From positions 1 through 64,000 of the forward strand of contig JAVJQK010000015.1 of NCBI GenBank assembly GCA_040218145.1: a DNA stretch of 64,000 bases, in the 5' to 3' direction. The stretch's first letter is position 1; every line of letters begins with the position of its first letter. The notes under the pieces were generated by a model. It ran no database searches and had not been told where the DNA came from. It saw only the letters and a list, made by a program, of their open reading frames with translations. The DNA is from Sandaracinaceae bacterium. GTDB taxonomy: Bacteria > Myxococcota_A > Polyangia > Polyangiales > Sandaracinaceae. Made by a program: the position numbers and the translations under genes. Of this stretch, positions 18,892 through 26,726 are shown piece after piece.

Positions 18892-19571
18892 TCGCCGTCC
18901 TCCTCGTTCTCGTCGTCGCGTCCGAAGGGCAGCGGCGCGCTCAGCGCGTCCTTGCCGCGCACGAAGTCGAAGCGGTCGCGGGTCAGGCAGTAGCTCGGCC
19001 CGCCCAGGCGACCGACGGTGTGGAGCGCGTCCTGATCCACGTGCCAGCGATCGTTGGCGAGGCCGTCCGCGAGCCAGACGTGCACGACCTCGGCGATGAC
19101 GAGGTTGCCGGCCATGGGCTTGCCCGGGTTGGTGCGCACGATCTGGAGGGTACGGCACTCGAAGGCGACGGGGGCCTCCAGCAAGCGCGGCGGCTTCACG
19201 ACCTTGCTCGGCGCGGCGCTCAGGCCGACCATGTCGAGCTCGCTCTCACCGTAGGGCAGGTCCTCCGCGCACGCGGCCATCTCGCGGAAGTACGACTCGA
19301 CCGCGACGTGCACCACCATCTCCCCCGTGCCGCCCTCGGCCGGCGGGGCGACGTTGCGCAGGGTGTCCTTGTCGCCGTCCTTCATCGTCAGCGGCGAGAA
19401 GACGAGGACCATCGGGTCGGCGCCCACGCCGTTGAAGAAGGAGAACGGCGCCAGGTTCACCTGGCCCGCGGGCGAGAGGCTGGAGACGAAGGCGATGGGC
19501 CGCGGCGTCACGCAGCCCGCGAGGATCTTGTAGCGGTCGGAGGCGCTCAGCGAGCGAGGGTCGACGTCCAT
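18888..19571 (-). CDS. flavin reductase-like FMN-binding protein
   Basis: The 227-residue protein has the split-barrel flavin reductase fold: PRPIAFVSSLSPAGQVNLAP binds FMN, followed by FFNGVGADPMVLVFSP and a C-terminal beta region with GRLGGPSYCLT. Such proteins supply reduced flavin or act as small FMN enzymes. It lies 32 nt after the SUI1 gene and overlaps hmgA by ATGA, suggesting co-expression with homogentisate dioxygenase. Why a flavin reductase is coupled here is not known. Confidence 0.85.
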   Translation of the reverse strand: MDVDPRSLSASDRYKILAGCVTPRPIAFVSSLSPAGQVNLAPFSFFNGVGADPMVLVFSPLTMKDGDKDTLRNVAPPAEGGTGEMVVHVAVESYFREMAACAEDLPYGESELDMVGLSAAPSKVVKPPRLLEAPVAFECRTLQIVRTNPGKPMAGNLVIAEVVHVWLADGLANDRWHVDQDALHTVGRLGGPSYCLTRDRFDFVRGKDALSAPLPFGRDDENEEDGE

Positions 19572-19603
19572 GGCGCCAACCCTGGGGTCCCGGGCCGCGT
19601 TTG

Positions 19604-20011
19604 TCACTGGCTCCGTGAGATGCGCCTGGCGCCCTTCGCCGCGAGCCAGTCCGCCGCGCGGTCGACGACGCTCCCGAGGAGGAGCACGTCCTCGCCCTCG
19701 ACCGTGGCCCCGCAGCCGAGCGCCTTCTTCATCTCGGCCGCGAGCGCCTCGCGGTGCGCCTCGGGCAGGCCGCTGACGCGCGTGGCGGTCTTGCCGCCGC
19801 GCCCCTTCTTCTCGCGCCGCACGGTCACCTTTTGATCGAAGCGCAGCGGATCGAAGGGCGGCGGCGCGTCGCGTTCGTCCGCCTCGGGTGTGTCGACCGC
19901 AGGCGCGCTCGGGAGCTCCAGCCCTCCACCCAGCGCGGCGAACGGGTTGTGCTTCAGCGCGTCGGCCCCGCCCGTCTCCACGCCGCGATCCTTCTTGCTT
20001 TTCTTCCCCAT
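19604..20011 (-). CDS. SUI1 / YciH-type translation initiation factor
   Basis: The 135-residue protein has a charged N-terminal tail, then a SUI1 (eIF1-like) domain from about 60. It includes VTVRREKKGRGGKTATRV, the basic loop, and LKKxLG-like MKKALGCGATV. Bacterial homologues bind the small ribosomal subunit, and their role is only partly known. Its start lies 32 nt from the divergent membrane-protein gene at 20044. It appears to head a row with the flavin reductase and hmgA. Confidence 0.88.
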   Translation of the reverse strand: MGKKSKKDRGVETGGADALKHNPFAALGGGLELPSAPAVDTPEADERDAPPPFDPLRFDQKVTVRREKKGRGGKTATRVSGLPEAHREALAAEMKKALGCGATVEGEDVLLLGSVVDRAADWLAAKGARRISRSQ

Positions 20012-20043
20012 GGTCGACGCTCAGCATGCCATCGTCGGCCCCG

Positions 20044-21204
20044 ATGGCGAGCGAAGCCCGAGCTTGGCGCTGGCTGCTGCTGCTCATGCCCGTGGCGCTC
20101 CTCCACCGCGCCGCGTACGGCATGGCGCGCGTCGGCGCGGCGTACGCGCCGCTGGAGCACGGGCGGGACTGGGAGCTCGACCGCGTCGCCCTGTCGCTCG
20201 CCAGCCACGCCCACTGGGTCGGCTACCTGCTCACGGCGGCGCTGTGCTGGAGGCTGCCGCCCAAGCTCGTGCTCTGTCTCGGCGCCGCGATCTTCCTCGC
20301 GGGAGCGGGGGTCCTCGCCGCCTCCCCCGAGCTCGCGCAGGTCGGCTTGGTGGTGATCGAGCTGGGCCACGCCGTCACCGCGCTCTCGTTCTGGTTGGTG
20401 CTCGCGCGCATGTTCGGCGCGGGGGAGCGGCACCTCTGCAGCGTCGCGTTCGTCGGGCTCGTGCTGGCGTACACGCTCGGCACCGTCGTCGGATCGACGG
20501 CCCTCGAGCTGGCGCATCGCTACGTGACCCGGTCCGGCTGGGTGGTCCTGGTCGCCGCCGCCGCGGCGGCGGTGGCCGTGTTCGCGTGGGCCGCGTGCAG
20601 CTCTCCGCGGGAGCGGGTCAGCCTCGTGGGCGCCAGGCCCGTCCTGCTGCGCGCGGGCGTGGCCACCGTGGTGTGGTCGGGCGTGGCCCTGGTCGGGCTG
20701 GTCAGCGTGAGCTACGTGGAGCTCGCCGAGGCGTCCACGACCGGCGTCATGATCGCCGCCGTCTCGTCCTCGCTCGCGACGCTCGCGGCTCCGATCGGCC
20801 TCTACTTGCTGCATCGCCGACAGGCGGCGATCTCGACCCTTCAGCTCGTCGCGCTCGCGGTGCTGCTCCTCGGCCTCGGCGCCGCGGCGAGTCGGTGGGG
20901 CGGCGGGGCGGTGGGAGTCGTGGGCGTCGCCCTGTGGGGAGGGGCGGCGGTCGTCGTGAAGCCCCTGCTCGCCGCGTGGCTGACGTTCGGCGCGCCGACG
21001 CGGTGGGCCGCGATCGGGCTCGCCGCGAAGCTCTGCGTCGGGGCGCTGCTGGCGTACCTCCTGGCGGCGGCGCCGCCCGGCGTGACCCTCTACGGGGCCG
21101 CGTCGGGCGTCGGGTTGGCGCTCGCGCTCACGTTGCTCGCGACGGCGCGGTCCCTCGACGCCAAGCTCGGCCCGCCGGACGTCGACGCGCCGCGCTCGTT
21201 CTGA
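20044..21204 (+). CDS. multi-pass membrane protein, paralogue A
   Basis: The 386-residue protein has roughly eleven or twelve predicted membrane helices and very little outside them. No transporter signature is recognised. The N-terminus contains MPVALLHRAAYGMARVG and the C-terminus ends DVDAPRSF. The protein at 21959-23164 has the same size, topology and ending (DEPRSF), so the two are paralogues. The ATG at 20044 is preceded by TGCCATCGT, a motif also found 8 nt before the paralogue's start. Confidence 0.75.
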   Translation: MASEARAWRWLLLLMPVALLHRAAYGMARVGAAYAPLEHGRDWELDRVALSLASHAHWVGYLLTAALCWRLPPKLVLCLGAAIFLAGAGVLAASPELAQVGLVVIELGHAVTALSFWLVLARMFGAGERHLCSVAFVGLVLAYTLGTVVGSTALELAHRYVTRSGWVVLVAAAAAAVAVFAWAACSSPRERVSLVGARPVLLRAGVATVVWSGVALVGLVSVSYVELAEASTTGVMIAAVSSSLATLAAPIGLYLLHRRQAAISTLQLVALAVLLLGLGAAASRWGGGAVGVVGVALWGGAAVVVKPLLAAWLTFGAPTRWAAIGLAAKLCVGALLAYLLAAAPPGVTLYGAASGVGLALALTLLATARSLDAKLGPPDVDAPRSF

Positions 21205-21206
21205 GG

Positions 21207-21815
21207 TCAGCTCGGAGCCGTCGCCCACGTGACGGAGTGCGCGCAGTCCGCGTCACCCTCGTCGACGCACGTGAGCTGCGCGACCTCGACCCCATCGAGA
21301 CCCATCGCGCCGTAGATGATGAGGTCGCTGAAGGTGCAGAGGTCGCAGATGAACGGGTGATGGCTGGTCCAGTCGGTGTAGCGCACGATCGAGCGGCCTG
21401 GCTCGAGCAGCTCGACCTCCACGCGCCCGGTGTCGAAGTGGGCGCCCCAGAGCCGCGGCGCCAGGGCCCGATGCAGCTTGGGCGAGGCGATGCGTCGGAG
21501 GAGCATCCGGTGGACCAGCGTGAACGACCTCTCGAGCGCCTCGGTCCCGCCCTCGCGCGCCAGCCGCCGCGCGCCTTCGCGCCCGAGGTCGCGCACGATC
21601 TCGTCGCAGAAGCCGTGGAACATCGACGCGGGGTACCATCGCGACGACAGGATGCCGAGGGCGGGCAGCTCCCGGTGAATCCGCTCGCCGTCGGTCTCCA
21701 GGGAGCGCGCGAGGCGCTGCATTCGCTCGGCGGGCTCGTGCTCCTGCATCCAGAGCAAGATCTGACGCACGGCGGCGCCCTTGATCCGCCCGGAGGGTTC
21801 ACCGCCCGCACCCAT
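21207..21815 (-). CDS. possible DUF2378 (TIGR02265)-like protein
   Basis: The 202-residue soluble protein resembles the DUF2378 family, which is abundant in myxobacteria. Visible pieces are ILSSRWYPASMFHGFCDEIV, a helical middle, and the C-terminal strand VDEGDADCAHSVTW with paired cysteines, reminiscent of V4R / haem-NO-binding-like ends. The assignment is tentative. TACCGT ends 7 nt before the ATG, so the mRNA may be leaderless. It lies inverted between two paralogous membrane proteins. Confidence 0.6.
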   Translation of the reverse strand: MGAGGEPSGRIKGAAVRQILLWMQEHEPAERMQRLARSLETDGERIHRELPALGILSSRWYPASMFHGFCDEIVRDLGREGARRLAREGGTEALERSFTLVHRMLLRRIASPKLHRALAPRLWGAHFDTGRVEVELLEPGRSIVRYTDWTSHHPFICDLCTFSDLIIYGAMGLDGVEVAQLTCVDEGDADCAHSVTWATAPS

Positions 21816-21958
21816 CGGACAGACGGTAGCAGCTGGTCCTCAGCTCGGCGCGCCGCGGGGAGCTCGGAGCGAGTCTCGACGCGTCTCGGGCTCGCTCGAG
21901 CTACGGCGACGCCGCTCGTGCTTCGCGCGCGTGCGGCGGCGTGCCATCGTGAGCGCCG

Positions 21959-23164
21959 ATGGTGAAGCGCAGGCGACGGTGGATGGCGCTGCTCGGCCTC
22001 GGGCTGTTCGCTTCGGCGGCGGCGACGACCTACCTGTCGGACCTCGCGCACTTCGCGCAGCGGGGCTTGCTCTCCGCGACTCGGTCCGGGATCCCGCGAG
22101 GCTGGCTCGACGCGGCGCCCCTCCTCGGCCTCGTGATCGCCGTGGCGCTCGGCTGGCGTTGGCGCCCACGCTGGGCGCTCGTGGTCGGCGTGGTCGTCGT
22201 GCTCGGCAGCGCGGGCGTGTTCGTCGCGGATCCCACCAGCGCGAGTCTCGCGGGCGCCGCCGCGAGGCTGAGCTACTCCATGCTCGGCTTCGCCGCCGTG
22301 ACGAGCGCCGCTCGATGGTACGCGCCCGACGAACCCCTCCGCTTCGTGACGTGTCTGGTGCTGCTCGCGTGGGCGCTGTCCGCCGGCGGCGTCGGCGGTC
22401 GGCTCCTGAGCGGCGTGTTGGAGGAGACGCCCGACTGGCTCCCGCTCGCGCTGGCGGGGTACGCGACGCTCTGCTGCGTCGGGTGGGCACTCGTCGCGCC
22501 CGTCGGCGAGGGCGCCTCGGTGCTCCCGCAGTCGCCGATCGGTCCGTACGCGCGTGGCGCCTCGGCGTGCGTTCTCCTGACCTCGGTGACCTTGCTCGAC
22601 TCGCTGCCGGACTACGACGTGGGTCTGGACGCACGCAGCACGATGCCCGACGTCGCGCTGGTCTCCGGCGCGACGTGGGCGGGGGCGCTGCTCTTCCTCG
22701 CGACGCTGGCGTGGCTACGACGGCGCGGCACCACGCCCTCGCTCATCCGGTGGGCCGCGGGCGCGGCCCTCGTCGCCACGTGCGGGTGGCTGGCCATCGA
22801 GCTGACCTCGCTTCCCGGCGGCCCGGACTTGCGCGCTCCTGTTGACTACGACCCTGCCGAGCTCCCGCCGCTCCTCGGGCTCGGGCATCTCGCGAAGGGC
22901 TGGGCCGCGACCGCGCTGTCGCCCCTGCTCGCCTCCTGGGTCTTGATCGGTACGGAACGACGCCACGGCGCGGCGGCGCTCGGCCTCGCGCTCCTCGGGC
23001 CCGCGGCGCTCTGGACCGTCTGGACCGACGTGAGTCACGCCGAGTGGCTCCGGTTCCTGGTGGCCGGGCTGGCCGCGGTGGTCGCCCTCGTGCTCCTCGC
23101 GGCGTCCGGCGCCCTCGAGAGCAGCTTCGGCCCGCGCGTGCGAGACGAGCCCCGCTCGTTCTGA
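21959..23164 (+). CDS. multi-pass membrane protein, paralogue B
   Basis: The 401-residue protein has about eleven membrane helices, matches the gene at 20044-21204 in size and topology, and ends RVRDEPRSF. The basic start KRRRRW precedes the first helix. It contains LPDYDVGLDARSTMPDVALV in a loop that could face the periplasm. TGCCATCGT stands 8 nt before the ATG. No function can be read from the sequence; the duplication suggests a lineage-specific pair. Confidence 0.75.
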   Translation: MVKRRRRWMALLGLGLFASAAATTYLSDLAHFAQRGLLSATRSGIPRGWLDAAPLLGLVIAVALGWRWRPRWALVVGVVVVLGSAGVFVADPTSASLAGAAARLSYSMLGFAAVTSAARWYAPDEPLRFVTCLVLLAWALSAGGVGGRLLSGVLEETPDWLPLALAGYATLCCVGWALVAPVGEGASVLPQSPIGPYARGASACVLLTSVTLLDSLPDYDVGLDARSTMPDVALVSGATWAGALLFLATLAWLRRRGTTPSLIRWAAGAALVATCGWLAIELTSLPGGPDLRAPVDYDPAELPPLLGLGHLAKGWAATALSPLLASWVLIGTERRHGAAALGLALLGPAALWTVWTDVSHAEWLRFLVAGLAAVVALVLLAASGALESSFGPRVRDEPRSF

Positions 23165-23208
23165 GCCAGGCGAGCGCTGCGCGAGGACGACCCGTTTCGT
23201 TCACCGCG

Positions 23209-23541
23209 CGAGAATGACGACTGAACAGGATCGTCCCCCTCGCCCGCGCTGCCCGACAACCACGCGAGAATGACGAACGAATAGGATCGTCCCCGTCGCC
23301 CGCGCTGCCCGACAGGTTTCGTTCACCACGCGAGAATGACGAACGAATAGGATCGTCCCCGTCGCCCGCGCTGCCCGGTCCCGAGAATGACGAACGAATA
23401 GGATCGTCCCCGTCGCCCGCGCTGCCCGACAACCACGCGAGAATGACGAATGAATAGGATCGTCCCCGTCGCCCGCGCCGCCCGACAACCACGCGAGAAT
23501 GACGAATGAATAGGATCGTCCCCGCCGCCCGCGCTGCCCGA
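23209..23541. repeat. 56-bp tandem repeat array, six copies
   Basis: Six copies of a unit beginning GAGAATGACGAACGAATAGG and ending in CCCGCGCTGCCCG start at 23210, 23266, 23332, 23383, 23439 and 23495. Spacing is 56 bp except for one of 66 and one of 51, where short indels occur between cores. Copy 1 is the most diverged. The core GGGGACGATCCT (minus strand) is in every copy except that copy 1 has one extra G. It lies in the gap between two converging genes and abuts simple-sequence tract 2. Confidence 0.92.
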
Positions 23542-23542
23542 C

Positions 23543-23690
23543 ACGGATGCGGATGCGGTGGCGGAAGCGGTCGCGGGTGCGGAGGCGGAAGCGGTGGCGG
23601 TGGCGGTGGCGGAAGCGGACGCGGGTGCGGAGGCGGAAGCGGAGACGGTCGCGGATGCGGACACGGACGCGGTGGCGAACGCCGACGAAG
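23543..23690. repeat. simple-sequence tract 2, GCGGAN / GCGGTN hexamers
   Basis: About 150 bp of hexamers such as GCGGAT, GCGGTG and GCGGAA follow the 56-bp array. The plus strand is purine-rich. Like tracts 1 and 3 it lies between two converging genes. The remainder of the gap (23691-23775) shows nothing recognisable. Confidence 0.88.
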
Positions 23691-23775
23691 GTCCAAACGC
23701 CTTGGGACCCGACGCCGCGGTCGCAGCGAGCCACCGCGGGTCCCGGGCCAGCGCTCGGGCCCCGCGGCTTCTCGC

Positions 23776-24948
23776 CTATCGCTCGCAGGCCTCGACCAGC
23801 GCACCCACCGCGGCGTCCAGCTCCAGCGCGGGCTCTCCCTCCAGCCCCCGCACCGCGACTCTCCGCGCGCGCTGCTCGCGCTCGCCGACGACGGCGACGA
23901 AGGGCACCGCCAGGGCGTGCGCGTCCCGGACTCGCCGCGACAGGCTCTCCGCCCGCGGATCGAGCCTCGCCCTGAGGCCCCGCGCCGTCAGCTGCGCGTG
24001 CACTTCTCTCGCGTACGGCAGCGAGGCGTCCGAGACCGGGAGCACCACCGCTTGCTCGGGCGCGAGCCACGGCGGCAGGCGCCCCTCGTGGTGCTCGAGC
24101 AGGACGCCGAGGAAGCGCTCCAGGCTGCCGAGCATCGCCCGGTGCAGCATGGCGGGGACCCGCCGCGCCCCGTCTTCGTCGGCGTACCAGACGCCGAAGC
24201 GCGCCGGGAGCACGAGGTCGAGCTGGATCGTGCCGCACTGCCACGCGCGACCGAGGCGGTCCTCGAGCGCGAGCTCGATCTTCGGTCCGTAGAACGCTCC
24301 CTCTCCCGGGTGCACGACGTGCTCACGCTCGCCGAGGGCGGCGCGCAGGGCGGCCTCGGCGCGATCCCACGCCTCGTCAGAGCCCGCGCGCTCCGCGGGG
24401 CGCGTCGAGAAGGCGAGCTGCACGCGGTCGAAGCCCACGCTGCGGTAGAACGCGGCGAGCGAGTCGAGGAACCGCGCGACCTCCGCCGCGACGTCGCGCT
24501 CCGGCAGCATGATGTGGCCGTCGTCCTGCGTGAACTGGCGCAGCCGGAACAGGCCGTGGAGCGAGCCGCTCGGCTCGTTCCTGTGGACGAGCCCCAGCTC
24601 CGCGTAGCGCAGGGGCAGGTCTCGCCACGAGAGGCTGCGCCGCGCGGCCAGCGCCAGGTGGCCCGGGCAGCTCACCGGCTTGAGCGCGTCCTCGCCCGAG
24701 ACGAAGAGGCCGTCCCGGAAGTGCGCCCAGTGGCCGCTCCGCTCCCAGACCTCCCGACGCATGAGCTGCGGCGTGCGCACCTCCTCGAAGCCCTCCTCCC
24801 GGAGCCGCTGCCGCACCGCCGCCTCGAGCGCGCGGTAGGCGGCCCAGCCGCGCGGGTGCCAGTAGGCCATGCCCGGCGCCTCGGGCGCGAAGTGGAAGAG
24901 GTCGAGGCGCTCGCCGAGCGCGCGATGATCGGATTCGTCGAAGGACAT
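23776..24948 (-). CDS. thrS: short threonyl-tRNA synthetase (no TGS or editing domain)
   Basis: The 390-residue protein holds the class II catalytic core and anticodon-binding domain of threonyl-tRNA synthetase. Motif 2 is seen in HRNEPSGSLHGLFRLRQF, and motif 3 region in VPAMLHRAMLGSLERF. The three zinc ligands are Cys in KPVSCPGH, His in DDGHIM and His in MLHRA. Full-length bacterial enzymes are about 640 residues; the N-terminal TGS and editing (SAD) domains are absent, so mischarged Ser-tRNA(Thr) would need another editor. The ATG at 24948 follows AAGGAG. A threonine-rich leader peptide and hairpins lie upstream. Confidence 0.9.
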   Translation of the reverse strand: MSFDESDHRALGERLDLFHFAPEAPGMAYWHPRGWAAYRALEAAVRQRLREEGFEEVRTPQLMRREVWERSGHWAHFRDGLFVSGEDALKPVSCPGHLALAARRSLSWRDLPLRYAELGLVHRNEPSGSLHGLFRLRQFTQDDGHIMLPERDVAAEVARFLDSLAAFYRSVGFDRVQLAFSTRPAERAGSDEAWDRAEAALRAALGEREHVVHPGEGAFYGPKIELALEDRLGRAWQCGTIQLDLVLPARFGVWYADEDGARRVPAMLHRAMLGSLERFLGVLLEHHEGRLPPWLAPEQAVVLPVSDASLPYAREVHAQLTARGLRARLDPRAESLSRRVRDAHALAVPFVAVVGEREQRARRVAVRGLEGEPALELDAAVGALVEACER

Positions 24949-24995
24949 GTCGGTCTCCTTGGAAGCCGGACGCCCGGCGGAGACCGCGATCACGC

Positions 24996-25024
24996 GAGCC
25001 CCGTCCGGGGCTCCGGCGGGGCTC
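24996..25024 (-). promoter_or_regulatory. bistable hairpin, candidate attenuator terminator of thrS
   Basis: On the minus strand two copies of GAGCCCC (25024-25018 and 25013-25007) compete for one GGGGCTC (25002-24996). The proximal pairing gives a 7-bp stem with loop GGAC. The first copy follows GACCAC, which can pair with TGGTC inside the leader coding region, so ribosome position could select the structure. There is no U-run after the stem, which weakens a pure rho-independent terminator reading. Confidence 0.5.
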
Positions 25025-25045
25025 GTGGTCAGTGGGATGAGACGC

Positions 25046-25120
25046 TCAGCGCGCGCGCACGACCAGGCCTCCGCAGGAGCGGAGAGCGGTGGTCGTGGTG
25101 GTGACGCGAGAGACGATCAC
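25046..25120 (-). CDS. threonine-rich leader peptide of thrS
   Basis: A 24-residue frame starting GTG at 25120 reads MIVSRVTTTTTALRSC and ends with a TGA at 25046. Five consecutive threonine codons (ACC ACC ACG ACC ACC) are exactly what a ribosome-stalling leader for threonine would need. CACGACCA within the Thr codons is the reverse complement of TGGTCGTG later in the same leader, so a stalled ribosome would free the second segment. It lies 98 nt before the short thrS. Confidence 0.65.
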   Translation of the reverse strand: MIVSRVTTTTTALRSCGGLVVRAR

Positions 25121-25126
25121 GCCCTG

Positions 25127-25155
25127 AACGTGAGCCGCGTGGCGCAGGGCGTCAA
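25127..25155 (-). promoter_or_regulatory. promoter of the thrS leader
   Basis: On the minus strand TTGACG (25155-25150) and CACGTT (25132-25127) are 17 bp apart. The leader GTG follows 6 nt after the -10, so the leader peptide is probably translated from a leaderless end. The -35 overlaps the 3' end of the upstream gene. Confidence 0.6.
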
Positions 25156-26600
25156 GGCGCGATCTCGTACGCGCCGAGGGTCGGAGGCTCCGCGTAGCAA
25201 GCGCCGCTGCGGTCCCCCGCGAGCGTCTCCGCGCGACCCGCGCCCTGCGCCGGGCTCCCGGGCATCAGGCGGTAGTCGCCGCCGGCGCGATCGATCATCA
25301 GCGGATCCATCTGGATGATCGCCCCCGTCTCCGGCGGGATGCCATCCGAGAAGGTGGGGCCGGACCAGGAGGCGTCTTCGTCGAGCGCGAACCACAGGTT
25401 GTTGGCGAACGTGAAGGTCTCCGGAGACGTGCCCCCGCCGACGTTGACCCAGGTCCGGAGGTCGGCCGTGTTCAGCACGATGATGTTGTTCGCGAACACT
25501 CCGTCCCGCGACGGCACGAAGCGCGCGTCGGTCGACTCCTGAAGGATGCGCGCGATCCAGGTCTGCGGCTCGACGATCGTGTTGTGGACGAACGAACACG
25601 CGTCGCAGCCGACGTAGGCGATGGACGCGCCGCTCATCCCGCCCACGCGGACGAAGACGTTGGACTGCACGCGGATGCGCGCCGCCTCGTGCGGGGCGTC
25701 GTCGGGGCGGAAGAAGGCGAGGCCGGTCGAGCCGCCCGCGTTCACCGCGCGGCCGGGGATGTCCTCGAAGAGGTTGCCGTGGATGAGCGTGTCGGCGCTG
25801 CCGCCCTTGGCCTGCACGCCGTTCTGCACGACGTCGTGCACGTGGTTGCCGGTGATGACGCCGCGGTGGCAGCCGACCATGTCCACCGCTTCACCGCGGT
25901 CACAGCCGCTGATCTCGTTGCCGATGAGCCAGAAGTCGTCGACGCCGCTCATCTTGATGCAATCGTTGTTGCCGCCGCTGCCCGCGTCGCGCACGGTCAG
26001 GTTGCGCAGGACGAGGTGGTGCGCGGGGGTGCTGTAGTCGCCGCCGTCGTCGAGGTTCATGCCGTGCACCATGGCGTCGGCGATGGTGAAGCCCTCGATG
26101 ACGACCCACGCCGCGTCCTGCATCGCCCAGCCCGTTCCGCTCGACGCGTCGATGGTCACGTCGCCGTCCGCGACGAACGCGATCGGGGCGCCCTCCTCGC
26201 CCTGGACGGTGCCGAGGTTCTGCGCGGGGTAGGTGCCCGCGGCGACGCGCACCTCGGTGCCCGGCGTGGCCATGCGCGCGGCCGCGCCGATGGTCTGGAG
26301 CGGCGCGCCCGCCGAGCCGTCGTTGCCGTCGTCGCCGTCGGTCGCGACGTGGAGCGTGCGGGCGTAGGTCACGCCGACGTCGAACGCGGGGGGCGGCGCG
26401 CAGGCCGGCGTGGGCATGCCCCCGTCGGGGCTCGACGCGTCCGGGTCGTCGCCTCCGTCGGGGGGCGGGTCGCTCGCGTCGACGCGGCCGCCGTCGATCG
26501 GCGCCGCGCCGTCCGGGCGTGGGCCCGCGTCCGCTTGCTCGCCGCCATCGCATCCCCACGCCGCCATCGCGGCGAGCGCCACCCAGGTCAGTCTGCCCAT
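25152..26600 (-). CDS. right-handed beta-helix lipoprotein
   Basis: The 482-residue protein has a lipoprotein signal (ALAAMAAWGC) and a long Asp/Pro/Gly linker (about 20-70). A parallel beta-helix domain follows, with an opening DUF1565-like motif (HVATDGDDGNDGSAGAPLQT). Rungs such as LVLRNLTVRDAGSGG, FWLIGNEISGCDRG and GVITGNHVHDVVQNG are visible. Such proteins often bind or cleave polysaccharides, but no catalytic set can be named. TACCAT ends 6 nt before the ATG. Confidence 0.82.
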   Translation of the reverse strand: MGRLTWVALAAMAAWGCDGGEQADAGPRPDGAAPIDGGRVDASDPPPDGGDDPDASSPDGGMPTPACAPPPAFDVGVTYARTLHVATDGDDGNDGSAGAPLQTIGAAARMATPGTEVRVAAGTYPAQNLGTVQGEEGAPIAFVADGDVTIDASSGTGWAMQDAAWVVIEGFTIADAMVHGMNLDDGGDYSTPAHHLVLRNLTVRDAGSGGNNDCIKMSGVDDFWLIGNEISGCDRGEAVDMVGCHRGVITGNHVHDVVQNGVQAKGGSADTLIHGNLFEDIPGRAVNAGGSTGLAFFRPDDAPHEAARIRVQSNVFVRVGGMSGASIAYVGCDACSFVHNTIVEPQTWIARILQESTDARFVPSRDGVFANNIIVLNTADLRTWVNVGGGTSPETFTFANNLWFALDEDASWSGPTFSDGIPPETGAIIQMDPLMIDRAGGDYRLMPGSPAQGAGRAETLAGDRSGACYAEPPTLGAYEIAP

Positions 26601-26606
26601 GGGGGC

Positions 26607-26612
26607 ATGGTA
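26607..26612 (-). promoter_or_regulatory. -10 element (TACCAT) of the beta-helix gene
   Basis: TACCAT on the minus strand ends 6 nt before the ATG at 26600. No good -35 is seen 17 bp upstream. The position implies a leaderless mRNA. Confidence 0.4.
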
Positions 26613-26714
26613 CCCCGCCAGCGCGCTGTGTGGGTGTCGGGGGGCATGCTCTCGCTCACGCGAGGAGGTGCGGGCGGCTCGAACGCGGGGCTCGTGCGGG
26701 CCGATGGAACGCGG

Positions 26715-26720
26715 TATCCC
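26715..26720 (+). promoter_or_regulatory. -10 element (TATCCC) of the downstream membrane protein
   Basis: TATCCC ends 6 nt before the GTG at 26727, the same spacing as at several other genes in this window. It supports the GTG over the ATG at 26646. Confidence 0.4.
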
Positions 26721-26726
26721 TCGGTC

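Noticed and set aside
23209-23541. CRISPR array
   Set aside because: The intervals between cores are themselves repeated and no cas gene is present; this is a tandem repeat.
23558-24292. Protein starting in tract 2 and running opposite thrS
   Set aside because: It is Ala/Asp/Glu-only in the repeat and then antisense to a well-supported tRNA synthetase.
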